From NCBI GenBank assembly GCA_008933995.1, contig WARS01003068.1, forward strand, positions 1-64,000: a DNA stretch of 64,000 nucleotides. Reading direction: 5' to 3'. A model generated the notes under the pieces. The model saw only the letters and a program-made list of their open reading frames with translations. It ran no database searches and had not been told where the DNA came from. This DNA is from Datnioides undecimradiatus. Taxonomy: Eukaryota; Chordata; Actinopteri; Lobotiformes; Datnioididae. This document shows, piece by piece, positions 1 through 13,045 of this stretch. Positions within the stretch are counted from its first letter, which is position 1. Each line of letters starts with the position of its first letter. Made by a program: the position numbers and the translations under genes.

Positions 1-67
1 CTCAGCCCCGGTCTCACACGCTCAGCCCCGGTCTCACACGCTCAGCCTCGGTCTCACACACTCAGCC
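1..67. repeat. 20-bp minisatellite at window edge
   Basis: A 20-bp unit (CTCAGCCCCGGTCTCACACG) is present three times in a row with one or two substitutions, then a fourth copy breaks down at about position 67. The array runs off the left edge, so its full length is unknown. It lies in the b4galt6 intron, only about 8 bp beyond the splice donor of coding exon 4. Confidence 0.85.
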
Positions 68-80
68 CTGCAGGACCCAC

Positions 81-3000
81 CTTCCAGCGAGGTCTGCAGT
101 CCTTTGGTTTCCAGTGGCCTCCAAACTCGATGTCAAAAAACTTGGAGAACTTCAGTTCTATTTCCTCCATGGGGATCTCCGTCATGTTCACTTCTATAAG
201 ACCCTCTGTGGACAGTTTGTTTTGAGTGGGTTATTTGACTGATGCGTGACAATCGCAAAACAATATCACAGCACAGAAAACGCAAGGCTGTCGCAAAAGA
301 TGGCCTTCCCTCTGCTGATGGCCTGTGGACGTTCTGCTCAATGAAGATCCCTCCGTCAGTCCCAGTCACTCCACTCTTTACCTGCCTCCATCAACTGAAC
401 TGAGTTGAAACTCTGGGTGAAACTCTGAACTGTGCCGCTCGTTTTGATCCAACAACCTTTCACAGCTGACAGGGGCTGAGCTGAGCCTCTTACGGTAATG
501 TGTAATGTCCTCTTACTGAACACGACTTCACAGTTGAATCTGATATTAAATCTGAACAGTCAAATGAAATCATTCAGGTTTAGCAGCCTGCGAGGACAGA
601 ACCACTTCTGAGTTGCAGCCTAATCAATGCTCACACTCCGCAGCGTCAACCTGGAATATTACCAATACTGTGACTGATGTTGGTGAATTCATGAGCTGGA
701 ATAAAAAACAGACTTTCAACAAATAGGAATATGTAAATATACACAGATAACTTGATTAAAGAATATCTTTAACTGAAGAAGAAATAAAACCCGGGGCTGA
801 ATGAACACCAGCGGCAGAAACCATTTATCTGAGCTTTACTGCTGCTGAGAGAAGAACAGCTCCTCTGCTCTCTAACGCTTAGCTTTCAATCTGTGAGGTT
901 TGTCACTGTGCTGTGACAAAGAGCAGCTGCTAGCTGCCCGGCTAACGCAGCAAACTGGTGCGGTAAGCCACATGACATGACTGTTGTCGGGAACAGGGTC
1001 ATATTGAAAGCTACGCTGAAAAGGGAAATGAGTTCATGAGTCCTCTGCTGCATGGTGCGGCATGCTGCTGGCATTGTGGCAACAGCGGCTCTCACCTCCC
1101 ATGATGAAGTGTTTAGCGGTTTGTGAGCTGGCCGTTGCATGTTCCATAATGCGAAGGTTTCTTTTTGTTAGTGGCTGTACTGTGTCTGTTATATACAGTG
1201 ACGGTCTCATAAACAGGTCGATTCACAGATTCCCTCCAGGGGCCGACGCCCCCGGAGCGTCCCTTTCCTGGTGTTAGGTGCCAGGCTACTCACTCATAGA
1301 AGGTAATCGCTCTGGGCAGGGGAGGTTCTGGGCGTAGGTGAAGTTCTCAGGGAGGTACGTGGTTGGCTGGACCATGAACTCACTGGAGTTACTGCCATCA
1401 GGATAGTCTGCAGCAAAAACAACCAATATGATGGCAAAACAGCAGAGAACTCCAGACAAGACTGCATGTGGGGTTATGGTTTCATGACATACCATAATGC
1501 TAACACTTCCTGGTTTTACTTTCACTGTCTAACTTAATTTGACTAGAGCAGATCAATGTCGGTCCGGACTGACGGACGCGTTTGAGGGTTTGAATGTTTT
1601 CAAACTCTGCTCCATGTCAGCGCACTTTGCACTGCGCTGCAGTTATCTGACAGCTCCATCTTCCTCTCTGCAGCTGAGACACATACTTTCATCACACCCA
1701 TCACACTGTTTGAGGCAGCCTTTTACAGATGCAGTCACTTTATTACACGCACTGCACATCTATTAATGCTGCACATTCTTATGGTTCAGACCAGTAATTC
1801 TGCCGGTGCAACTACGGGCTACGATAAGTCCGCTGTGGTTGTGTTCAACATGTCTGCAGTCAGAGCTGGTGGACCCACAGCTTACCTGCACCTTCATTCT
1901 TGTTGAACAGGTTGTTTATTTGTGTATTTACTGGCTGTTTATTTGTTGAGGTTTTGGATTACTTACAGTAACGCAAGTCATCAGCTCAGCTAATCTACTA
2001 GTTACCTCCTGTCTGCAGGCCGCTCTGTGTGTGTGTGTGCGCGCATGTGCCCCACCCTCAGTGACAGAGGGAGCGTGCGACCATGAAAGCACAGTGCATG
2101 CAGCCTCCATGCAAATCAGCAAATGTGCATCCTCATATGACCAGCGGAGGCTGCGCAGCCGAGTCAGAGAGTCTGTGAAGCGTCTTTCTGGCTCTGATTA
2201 ATGAGCCAAACCGCTGAATCAGTTGGCCTCCACTTGTTAGCCAGTAATTTATTCTGCTGACCAGCGTTGCAGAAGATGTTTGTTTGCTTCGGGTGAATGA
2301 ACATCTTCCAGCAGCACCACTGCTTCCTGCAGCCGCAGACTGTGTCCCTTTAAGTATCTCGAGTATCAAAACAAGCGCTCAGTGTATCACTGTAAATGAA
2401 GCTAGCAGCAGTGCTAACTTCCAACCCTTTACTGTCTGCACACATGCTGATCAGTGTGATGGCGTATTTGGAAGAAAAGCAGAAACAGCAGCTCTTATGA
2501 ATCACTTTGGAACATGTGGGAAGTGTGGGCCGCAGCAGGTAGAAGGGAGGTTTCACTCATGTGGCCCCAGACAGCATCGCCCAGACATTCACCTCATCTA
2601 CTGCTCAATCTCTGGACTCATGTAATCTTTAAAGACTGTAATGCAATCACCAATATAGTAACAAGTGCAGGTGTGTATCCTCACCTGTCCCGTTGAGTGT
2701 ACTGTTCTTGTTGGTGTACAATCGGATCATCTGGCCGATGGTCCTCACGTTGTCCCTCAGCATGATGCCCTGAGCCTGCACCATGAAGAAGTATGTGTTG
2801 GCTGACAGAAAGACAGGGAGAAGATCAGTTATTACTTGCATTCACTGACTCCAGCTCTGTCCAGCAACAGCTAGCGCGTGCTCTCACTTACTGTAAACAC
2901 TGGACATGTAGCTGTTACAGCCTCTGTCACACACATCATTTATAAAGTGCAACGCCAAACAGAGGAAAGAGTCAGAGTTTGAGTCGTTCATCACAACAAC

Positions 3001-6000
3001 CCAGGCGTGGCGAGTGGAGCGACTAACACTGATGTTGTTCTTAGCGTTTAAAGGTGGCAGGTAGAGGAGTGAGCAGTGGTGTGTGATACAGATGCAGAGC
3101 TGCTCTGAAACCTTTTTTACTTTTCATGCATTCACTCTATTATATAGTATAGTAATATAGTATATCAATATATTAAATCAGAACCCCTGTATATTGATAT
3201 ATAGAGCACCAGATTCTTGCCAATATACAGTCCTAGTGGCAGGTGCACTGTCCACTGAGTTTAAAACGCGCTGGTATGGCTTTCATTCAGTCAGACAGGT
3301 TTCACTCAGGTTTCAGTCAGGAGTGACGGACATGCAGAGAGCTTCCTCACTGATGGACGTCATGTTTACAGACTGATCTGAGATCAGTCTCCCTCACAAC
3401 TCAAAATTAATTATTATGATTTTTTGGGAAAGAGAGTAACTAAATGAACACGCTTTCCCCTGCTGTCTCTGGTCAACTGCCCCATATTCCTCATTACAGT
3501 GACCAATCACCTGCCCTGCATCTAAACGGAATCCTGTTCAAACATAGCTCACTCTTTGTTTTAGGGGCCACCTCACACTTGGTTTATACGCTTTTCAGAA
3601 CTGCAAATGACACAGGGTGGATTCACAGTAGCTTTTGGTTACGTATTGAGGAACTTCACACCACTGTTGTTTTTAAAGCGTCATGTGTACTTCAGAAGAA
3701 CTTTCCTCGAAGGACACTGCAGCCACACCGAACACACACTGACATGAAGTGAACTAACCGACACAAGCAAGATGAAGTTGTGGAGGTTCTAAAAGTCTCT
3801 TAGGTTGGGTTCAGAAACGTCGCTTTATCACTTTCAACACTGCAGATGCTGGGACTTTTTCATAAAAAGTGACCATCTCACATACTGGGACATTAGAATG
3901 ACAAGCTTGAGAGGCCATTAATGCAAAAAATGCTAACGGCACGGCGATTAAGATCTCGTCAACAGAAGAGAGTGGTGACTCAGACACACACACACACGCA
4001 TTACACAGCCATCTATTTATTACCCATCTATCTAATTACATTACACCACCCTCGGGTCCCTCTGACTACTGGCAGATACGCCAGTTTCAGTAAGTGTGTG
4101 AATCAGAGTGCAGGGCAGTGTTTGGGGATGATAAGAGCCTGACAGCCAGCAGGCAGCGCTGGTTGGTGAGCAGGTGATGAGGTTAAGGTAAGGGTCATGT
4201 CAAAGCCGACAAGAACAGGCAATTAGCTGATTCAGGGACAGTACAAATGTTTGCTACAGTCCTCGGCCAAAACCAGCACCATCATCCTCGGGTCGTAGGA
4301 GCAGATGCACTTTAAAGATAAACCTTCCTCTCTGTCTGCTGCCACACCGAGCATTTTTCAGCCCAGTTCTCAAGTGCATGTGTGTTTATCACAGTGACTG
4401 AATATGTTCAGTTCATTCTCATCTGTATGTTGGAACAGCCATGATTAGGAGAGGAGACCTGCATCCACAGACACAGGCTGCTGTCTCACACAGCGCAGGG
4501 AAAACGCTTTCACTCACCCACCAATCAACCATATCAATACAGCAGTGCACTTCAAACTGTGTGCGATACACAGCTGTGCGTGTTGTGTGACAGCAAACAA
4601 CAGCAGCAACACAAACAGTCTCAGTAAAGTTAGGGATGCACAAACCTCCTGAAAAGCTGCAGTAACACATCTTTCTGACCTTTCCATAGCATAAAGGACG
4701 CAGTAGGCTACAACTGTTCAGCGTGTGACCGACTGCACACACGAACCTTTTCTACCTTAGTAACAGACATGGTTTGCAGCCGCTCTGAGGCAAGAGCCAC
4801 CGCTACAGCATCACCTGATTAAAACCACGACTGACCCCAGTATCACCCTGGATGTGCATGAGTTTACATGCAAACAAAGTAAAGCCAGTGCTTTTGTGAG
4901 ATGTGTAGTTTAGCAGCATGGTGAGTATTTTTCCAAACTGTCAGCAAACACAGTGATACAGGGATCATGTGTCATGCCTGCTCACACCTTTAAGAAGAAA
5001 CACCAACACAATACTGGGAAAAACCCTATTACAGCACAAGACTATGTGACCAAGTCTGGAACAAGTTCCATCCTGTCTTGGTAATCTTATCTCTTCATCC
5101 ACAATCATACTGAAAGGATTCATAGTTCTTGGGTGAATTTCCCCAAAACTGCCACTCCTCCCGAGCATAACGACAGACCATAGCCTGCACCAGCATGTGA
5201 TCGCCACAGAAATGACCCTGCAACACATCCACTCGTCAGGCACACGACAAGCACACCAGCCCGGCACGCCAAGAGTCAGTCCAGCATCTGCATTCATGGC
5301 AAACAGGATCTGAACATCTAGATTTAATATATGGTGGCAGCTGCAGCTGATGTGAAAAGACTGATCAAACCCACAATCACATGTGTAACCTGTCTGTGAT
5401 GTACATCAGTCTACCAGCACATCAGACATTACAGTTTGGAGATTACTGGCATACAACTAATGACACCTGATCAAAAGATACAGCTGCATGGCTACATTTA
5501 TCTGAATACTGAAATAAGTGGACACACGTGATGTGGTGGTCACTGCTACATTATGTCCAGCTCGTCAGCGCAGGTAGATGTCTGAGTCCCAGTCAAAGTC
5601 TGGCTCGACATGCCTGTTACTTCACCCACTGTGTGAAGCCCTCAAATTAACATTAGCAGTGATGCTCATAGCTCATTCATTCACTATCCTGCCGTATAAA
5701 TCCATCTAAAGCGCATATCCTCCGTAAAATCCAGCCCAAAGGGAAGATGTGGGTAAATTGTCACTGTGATACGCATTCTGGGCTTTAACATCCCAAAGGA
5801 GGGAGAGCTAGCCGGACATCACCGCCCGGGATGGAGCGTTAAGGTGTGGGCTAGTTAGCTCGTTAGCTAGCCGTAATGTAGCCTTAGCACGGGCCGTGAC
5901 AGCAGCCGGTACATGCTGGGCTGTGGGACATAATCCATACATAATCACATTAACTGTTGCCCAGTAAGAGGTTTAGTGTAGACCTTTGGTAACTAACCTA

Positions 6001-6112
6001 TTCCAGGAGCCACATAAATGAAGTAGAGACAAGTGGTGGACATGGAAAAGAAGAATATGAAGGCCAGAAACGATCGGTTGGACATTCGCAGCAGTCGCCT
6101 CCAGTTCACCAT
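81..6112 (-). CDS. b4galt6: beta-1,4-galactosyltransferase 6, 5' part (coding exons 1-4)
   Basis: Type II Golgi glycosyltransferase that adds galactose to glucosylceramide, making lactosylceramide (family knowledge). Visible coding exons, complement: 5998-6112, 2685-2801, 1294-1407 and 81-205; together 471 nt, 157 codons, phases consistent. Exon 1 starts MVNWRRLLRMSNRSFLAF and holds a membrane anchor at about residues 15-35 ending FIYVAPGI. Exon 2 has YFFMVQAQGIMLRDNV and MIRLYTNKNSTLNGT, exon 3 has TTYLPENFTY and LPCPERLPSM, and exon 4 has GGHWKPKDCRPRWK. The wording, especially the NKNSTLNG and DYPDGSNSS segments, fits B4GALT6 better than B4GALT5. All introns have GT-AG ends. The catalytic domain (DVD and GWGGEDDD motifs) lies beyond the left edge, so the gene is cut by the window. 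The neighbourhood with ttr and dsg agrees with the mammalian locus. Confidence 0.93.
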
Positions 6113-6830
6113 TTTGGCTTAGGCCCGCTTCTCTTTCGCCGATATGAATCCCATAAAATAGATTTTTGGAGTTAAAAGGTCCTCGAATTGACAGGCGACA
6201 GTGTCAATGGCGCGGTCATGGAAATCCCTGCCCCGTCCAAGCCCAGAGGTGCAAGCGCGGAGAAGGCTAGCGCTGGCGGTGCTAGCTGGCCTGCTCTCCC
6301 CTGCCAAGAAATTTCCAGATGGAAAAGCAGGCCCGTGTCGGTAATATCAGGCAACTGAGGCTGTCATGGAGGACCCCCGGTCGGGCATAATGAAACCGTT
6401 ACACTACGGGCCAAGAGCTGAGCAGCGATCGCGTTTAGGAATACTCATGGTAGCCTTCCATGGCTGCGGCGTCGCCAGCGAGGCTTTTATCGCTAGCACC
6501 GATGGTTGGTCATTGAAGGGGGCAGGACCGCTCTGCCTTCTCCCACACAGTCTACTCTCGGCCGGCGCGATGTTTCCCAAACAGTCGGTGCACTACTCGA
6601 TCAGACCGCGCGCACAGGAGTCCAGGCATGCCACCGGGTGTCTGCACGTGCCTTTCCCACGGCTGTGGCATCCAACACGCATACGTGCAGGATGATATGT
6701 GAGAACTGAACTCAATAGAAGATATGTCAGGTCTATCTCCCTTTCATTTTCTGCTGGCTCTGCAGAGACCGTTTCCGGTGGGTGTAACGCCCCGCCCCTG
6801 CGTCGCCATGGAAACCGTGTGTGCGCGATG
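5800..6830 (-). promoter_or_regulatory. GC-rich promoter region of b4galt6
   Basis: The stretch around and upstream of the b4galt6 start codon is richer in G+C and CpG than the flanks, with a GC-box-like GCCCCGCCCC near 6790. No TATA box is evident. This is a CpG-island type promoter by appearance; the transcription start cannot be placed from sequence alone. Small open frames here on both strands look like by-products of the base composition. Confidence 0.5.
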
Positions 6831-7137
6831 CGGCGGCGTGTCTTCCGGTAGCGCCTTTATTTTAATTTAGCGCACTTTCTCAAACGTTTATTCGAGAGTG
6901 AAATGCAGAACAGATACACACTAATTTTAAAAAAATGAAATTGGCTCATTGCCAATTCGCAGCTAAATCTTAAAAGTGAAGTGTCCAAACTGAACCAAAA
7001 CTGCAACACGTGAAACAAACAGAACCTCAACTCTTCTTCTTCCACTTCTGCTTCTTCCTTCTGTTTCTTCTTATTACAGCCAGTTAGAAAAACACTGTCA
7101 TTTGCTTAACAGGATATCCTTGTCTATAACATATACT

Positions 7138-7165
7138 GTGTGTGTATATATATATATACACACAC

Positions 7166-7197
<32 letters not shown>

Positions 7198-7200
7198 TGT
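7138..7200. repeat. compound (TG)n/(TA)n/(CA)n microsatellite
   Basis: Alternating purine-pyrimidine tract: TG, then TATATA, CACACA, TATATA and CACACA blocks. It sits downstream of the rfc4 polyadenylation signal, between rfc4 and the b4galt6 promoter. No gene is seen in the surrounding 6.8-7.25 kb. Confidence 0.85.
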
Positions 7201-7291
7201 TGTAACAAGCCTCACTAAAATGTCTGGGGAAAGGTTGTAAGCAATGATTCAATGATTCCAAGAAACAAAGACTGAAAAGATACAAAAACTA

Positions 7292-7297
7292 TTTATT
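7292..7297 (-). promoter_or_regulatory. likely rfc4 polyadenylation signal AATAAA
   Basis: On the minus strand AATAAA occurs about 315 nt after the rfc4 stop codon and is the first canonical signal I see there. It implies a 3' UTR of roughly 330 nt. Confidence 0.5.
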
Positions 7298-7610
7298 AGT
7301 TTCCAAAATGCAAACATTGTACAAAGATCTGTTGGCAGGAATTGACATTAACAGGAATAACGATATTTACCGAAGCGCTCATCCCAGACTGGAGGGATGC
7401 TAATTTAGTACAGAGGGAAGCAGCTTGACAGCTTTGTCTCTGTAAACACCACCACTATCATCAGGTATCCACCGGTGGATGTCCCAAACTGCAACTCTGG
7501 AAAGTTTCTGTGAATGTGAATGAAGTGCTGAGGTGTCAGCGAGGCTGCTGGCCCCGCTGGAAGCAGACCACAACACTCTGTCTGGGGAGGAGGTGCTGCT
7601 CTGTGGAGTT

Positions 7611-10600
7611 TCAGTTGCTCTCTGAGGCCTGCTGCATGATGACCGAACAGAGACTCAACATCTGCAGGTACTCATCCGCACCATCGGACAGGCACTTAGC
7701 CACAATCTGAACCACAGAGGGAGCACAAGCACAAACTGAAACTGCTGTTTCTGCTTTCAACATTCACTTACATGACCAATCAATGTGTGTTATGGCATGA
7801 TCAAATTATCAGTGACTGCCACTTCTTTCTGTAAATGTCTTCTGCATTTGCTCCTCTCATGCACTGCGCTTGTCTTCACACATCATTACATGAAGATGAC
7901 TTCTAACCCATTTGCTTCTACTTCTTCCACCATGTAAACACACAGAGGGTTTAATGAGTTCCCAGTATTGACACACACCGCCCTGGTTATGTATTTTAAT
8001 GAGAACTTATTGTACAGTGTATGACATCCATAAATCAGTGCTTCAGTCAATATGTCTTTGATTTATGAGCTTGACAAACAAATGACTAACATGGTCTTTA
8101 TTGACTGAATTAGTGCCTCTGATCTTATTCTATAATGTAATAAGAAAGTAATAATCCCTGGCTCTCATCCCCGCAGTCACAGCAATAACAATACTCATTT
8201 ACAAAGGGAACAGAAAGTCACAGGAGCTGAACCTCCAGGATCCCCGGAGAACAGCCGGAACAACTTACCGCCATTTTCTCTGTGATGGCTGATTTCTGCT
8301 TGTCGCTGATGTCATACTCTATGACGGACTCATGCAGCTGGCTCAGGATCTGTGTGGCTGCATAGCCTTCGTCCACCATGTTCTGATAGAGAAGATACTC
8401 AAAAGATGAGAATGCGACATTGCAGGGAGTGAGGGAAAGCCTGATTCTTTATATCTATGTTACTCTTCAACATTAAATATTTACAGGCTTGCATTTCCCA
8501 AAACAAGAACTGAAGGCACAAACAGAGAGACACAGACATGTGAGAACACACTCACCCTGACAGCAACCTCTAGTTTCTCAAATGTTCCTTTGAAGCAGAT
8601 CTGGAGCAAGTTGTCAATCATCTTGGGAGGGACGACCTGTGATGGAGCATAACAGCAGGTTTCAGCTGTGCAGAAGCTTTTAACTGACCTAGATACCAAC
8701 AGAGTGGCATGACTAAGATATAGTAAAACATCTACAACTAAAGATAATGACAGGTCCATCATCAGTCCCTCCAGTCTGCTCTAAATCATACAGAAGTGCT
8801 TCTCACCCCTGCTATTTCAATGACGGCTTGCTCTGTGATGTCCTTGTCGACACTGAGGCGTGCAGCACTCTGCAGGAAGGTGATGGCTTTCCGCAGGTCT
8901 CCCTCAGACACCCTCACCAGCGCTGCTATGCTCTACATGAACAGAGACAGTCATCACATGTTGATTTTAGCAGCTGTGTAAAAATCGCAGCTGCAGCACG
9001 CTCCCTGAACGGAGGCCTCCAGGTTGGAGTGATATGCATGGAGTGAATGCTGACACGTGCAGCTGGGGTAAAAAAGAGCATTGTTAACTGGAAGACCTTA
9101 TTGCATATGTCTTCACACCCTTTCATTAGGAAGACTCATAGTTAACTAATCACAGTGAAAATCCTGCCTGTTGGTAAACAGCAAATAGCGAGTATTGAAT
9201 GGAAGTGATTCACATTTAAACCTGTCTGAAGTCAGCTGAGTCAGCTGAAGATTCAGGATTTGTTTGAATGTCTGAGGTTGTTTTCTGGAACAATATAATA
9301 TTGTCTGATGAGACAAACTTTTTGGCCTCAAAGCCGATCCAGCTCGTCATCCCAACACTATACACACTGTGAAGCACGGTGGTTGGGAGCCGAGATAGAT
9401 GGATGATGAATATCTCCAGATATCAAGACAAAACAGCTGGCCTCTGTCAGGAAGCTGAAGATAAAGAGGAATCTCACATTCCAACACGACAAGGACCCGA
9501 AACACACATCCAAGGAAAATCAAAGTGTTGGAATGACCCAGTCAGAGTCCAGACCTCAGTCCCACTGAAAACATGTGGAATGACCTACAGAGAGCTGAAC
9601 ACAGGAGATGCCCTCACAGTCTGAAGGAACATGAACTGTTCTGGGATGAAGAGTGGGATAAAATCCAAAGATGACTCATTCACCTGCTGCTGGAATAAAA
9701 AGGTGTTTCCACAAAGTGTCAGTCAGACAGGGTGTGCAGTTCTTGTGGTTTTTTATTTTTTATTCCTAATAATTAAGGATGTTTGTTTCTTAAAGACCAC
9801 ATTTAAACATTTACATCACTGGCATTTCTGTCTTTACAGTGCATAATCCTTCAGTTTTACAAGTTCATCTACTGCAGATACATGTCAGCATCAAAGAGTC
9901 AGTGTGTGGGACTTGGTGCCATCTAGCAGTGATGTTCAACATTGCAACCAATGTAATGTAGAAACATGCCTGCTTGTAAACAGGGCAACACTGTCTTTAC
10001 CTATGCAGATGTATAAAGCTTGTAATAAGCTCATGGGAACACAGCGGTTCTTATTTTCAGATACCTATAACAAATGAAGAGACAATTTTGTTACTGGTCT
10101 CCTCTACGTCACATTCAGTTAAATATATTATATGTACATTTCTGTAATTCTTTTACACGATCAGCAAGTCAACTGTTTGTAGAAGTGCTCTGGGAACACT
10201 CAGTCTGTATTATTCCTGGATGTTATTTCACAGCCCTGATGCCAACAAAGTGTGAATGATGATCTGTGTGCTGCCATGTTATAGCTCTTACCTCTTTGGT
10301 GTACTTCAGGTTCTCCTTCTCACAGATATCTAGCAGGCGCTCTTCTTGAATCTGATTGGCTAGAGGTTTGAAGCGAAATTTGGAACATCTGGACGTCAGA
10401 GGCTCGATGATCCTGGAGAACGCACAGACAGACAGGAGGGTAAGGGTCGGTCACACACAGCGTGTGCTTTTAATGTGTTGACTGTGTTACGCCAGCTGAC
10501 CTGCTGATGTAGTTGCAAATGAGGCAGAAACGTGTGGTGCGGGTCTCCTTCTCCATGGTCCGCCTGAGAGCAGCCTGAGCCGGTGCCGTCATGGAGTCTG

Positions 10601-12184
10601 CCTCGTCCAGGATGATGATCTTAAAAGGAGGACATAACTTCCCACTGCAGAAACGACCACAGAGACGTTTAACTTTAGTTTGAAATTTACTGACTAAGAG
10701 CTGCGTCTGAAACTATTCAACCCTGCACGGAATGAACAGTTTCAGATGCACATACTGGGACAATTTCCTAGATTTCAGCATATTTATGATGCTCACTCAC
10801 TCTGTGCGACTCCCAGCTACGGTGAGCTGGGCAAAGTTCTTGACCTTCTCTCTGATGACCTGGATGCCTCGTTCATCAGACGCATTGAGCTCCAGCACCC
10901 TCTGTCTGTACAGCTCTGGACTGCAGTAGATACGTGGGAGGATACAGGAAACGGAGCCATCAACAGAAAACAGATCAATTATTAAACTGAAGAAAAAAAG
11001 AGGACAGAACTTTGTGCACATGCGCTGAAATCTCTGCTTCTTTCCCATGACACCACTAACACGTGACTCACCCAAAAAGCTCTCTGGCAGCAGCTAAGAT
11101 GGTGGAGGTCTTTCCTGTTCCAGGAGGTCCGTAGAACAGCAAGTTGGGAAGCTGCCAGTTAAAAACAAAAACAAATGAAATGATCAAACGTTGCACCTGA
11201 GATACAGGGATGTCTGTAAATCAATGGCAGGTAAAAGCCAATCAGAGCAGCCTGATACTTACATCTGCTCCTTCCAGAGACTTCTTCAGCACTGCAACCA
11301 CCTCCTCCTGGAAGGCAACCTCATCAACACACTTTGGCCTGCTGCAAAAACACAGCAGGTTAATATTCACTGAGGGCTCAACATTAATTAGACACATTTG
11401 ATATAGCATTGCAAACGCACGAGTTATCAACAGTGCAGATTATGTATGCTCAGTGGACGCTTTATTAGAAACACCTGAGCAATCAAATGTAATCCAATAC
11501 AGCAGCCCTGCCTTAACATCTACCTCCATGAAGCCCATAATGTTCCGTTTTTGTTGACATTGTCAGAAAAGTGGACATTCAATTACATGTTTATAACTGA
11601 GCTCACAGGTTAAGCTGTTGTTATACAGGACTATAGTACACTGAGAAGTGTGTTTCTGTATTTAATCTTTCCAACGTACACACACAAACATGACAAACAC
11701 CTCTCAGTATAACACAGATCAACTATGATCGCATGAAGAAAACATGAAATAATGCCCCGATGCCTGTGTCAACAGAACAGCAAAATAAACATTACACGCA
11801 TCATAAAAGTCAACTTTATGGCAGAACGGTTGTATTGCTTTTGATTTGCCTGTATAAGGGTATATAATAAAGTAGATATCCAGTATACCATCAAGCTCAG
11901 GTACTTAGGAAGGAAAGCTGGGCGATATATCTAATAAATCAGGATAAATAGATTCAAATTAGAAATAAATAAACTGAGATTTTGTTCAGTTTTATCACAA
12001 AGTTTGTATTACAAACTGATTCTGGTGGATTGAGGCTTCAAGCAGAGAAGTGAGTGGTTCACACTTACTATTTTTCCACCCATGGAATGGGCTTTGCTTT
12101 CTTCTCTGTGCTGGGCCCTGCTGCTGCTTTGTCTTTCTGGGGTCTGGTGCTCTGCACAGTCGCTCCTTTCAAAAACGCCTGCAT
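7611..12184 (-). CDS. rfc4: replication factor C subunit 4 (RFC 37 kDa)
   Basis: AAA+ subunit of the RFC clamp loader, which opens PCNA and loads it on primer-template DNA in the nucleus. Coding exons, complement: 12069-12184, 11263-11341, 11072-11151, 10801-10920, 10501-10644, 10292-10412, 8807-8932, 8556-8636, 8269-8382 and 7611-7706; total 1,077 nt, 358 aa (human is 363). All junctions are GT-AG and phases close exactly. The N-terminus is [20 protein letters not shown]. Walker A GPPGTGKT is at about 73-80, the Walker B DEAD box at about 145-148, and the SRC arginine-finger motif at 187-189 in [17 protein letters not shown]. The C-terminal collar domain ends QQASESN. A 5' UTR exon probably ends with a GTAAGT donor near 12746, joining to an acceptor at 12198. 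The intron between 8933 and 10291 contains a Tc1 relic. Confidence 0.96.
9255..9855 (+). mobile_element. degenerate Tc1/mariner (Tc1-like) transposon fragment in rfc4 intron
   Basis: Read on the plus strand, this is the 3' half of a Tc1-like transposase gene with many breaks. Recognisable landmarks, in the expected order, are the GTGAAGCACGGTGGTTGG block, the ATCAAGACA...GTCAGGAAGCTGAAG block, a degraded (N)DPKHTSK segment near 9490-9520 (GACAAGGACCCGAAACACAC), and a remnant of the SPDLNPIEN segment near 9545-9580 (CAGAGTCCAGACCTCAGTCC). It is followed by an AT-rich 3' region. No intact frame survives, so it is inactive. The terminal repeats were not delimited. Confidence 0.8.
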
Positions 12185-12899
12185 GGCCGCTCCTGATCTG
12201 TTCAACGCAGCAGACAAACCCCGAGGATAAACAACACTATGCAGTCAACGATCCTACATATAACAGATACACAATGTCTGTGAGATCAGACTGACAGTTG
12301 TGCAGGTAGAGATTTAACAGTAATGATACCCCTCCTGCACTCACGAGGCACATGTGCACTTATTGCAGACTGATAATAATTAACAGTAGCTCATTAATCA
12401 AAGCGACTGAACTACACAAGAAGCTAGGGACACAATCATAGTATAAAGCAGACGTTGTCATAAACACAACACTACAACATGCATGCATATCGCGTATGCT
12501 TAACTGGCCAACTACAATCAACAACTGATTATCTGGTCAAACAAACGTCACTTGTTTCTATGCATCATCACCATCATCGGTTTCCTATTATATATTTGTA
12601 AATTGTGTGTACCTACGTGTGTAAATATAATTAACATCCTAACAATTAGCTAGCTGTGGTAGCCTGTGCCGGCCAGATTACTTTTGGCTAACAGTATTAG
12701 CCAACTGATAGCTGCTATTGCTGCAGACAGACGCACAGTACTTACTTTCTATAGCAGTCTCCGTAAAGTTAACGTTGACCTAAATGTCCCACAGCCGGAG
12801 TTACTGCTCGCAAAACCCTCACAACGCCTTTTCTTCAGACAAGTGTTTGTCTCGGGTAGAGTCCGGTTGTTGTCATGTGTGACAGCCGCACTATCTTCC

Positions 12900-13045
12900 C
12901 GCTCTAGCGGTGTAAATAACTTCCGTCTACGACATTTCCTGGCGTCCAATCAGATGCAGCCGATGCGGGCACTCAATTGGTTGGTTGGGTGTCCTGAGAT
13001 AGGCGCCCCATTGGTCAAGGTGTCGCCGCCATATTGGAGCGGGGA
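12900..13045 (-). promoter_or_regulatory. rfc4 promoter with three CCAAT boxes
   Basis: Upstream of the probable rfc4 5' UTR exon, CCAAT occurs at 12946-12950 on the plus strand and as ATTGG at 12976-12980 and 13010-13014. Spacing is 30 and 34 bp, close to three helical turns, a layout typical of NF-Y-driven cell-cycle promoters. GCCGCCAT (YY1-like) lies at about 13025-13034. No TATA box is seen. Assignment to rfc4 rests on position; binding is inferred. Confidence 0.55.

Noticed and set aside
2284-2625. 113-codon plus-strand frame in b4galt6 intron 2
   Set aside because: Antisense intronic frame without motif or codon pattern suggesting a gene.
6366-6709. Overlapping plus-strand frames in the b4galt6 upstream region
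   Set aside because: Two frames overlap in a GC-rich promoter region and neither shows a known motif; stops are simply rare there.
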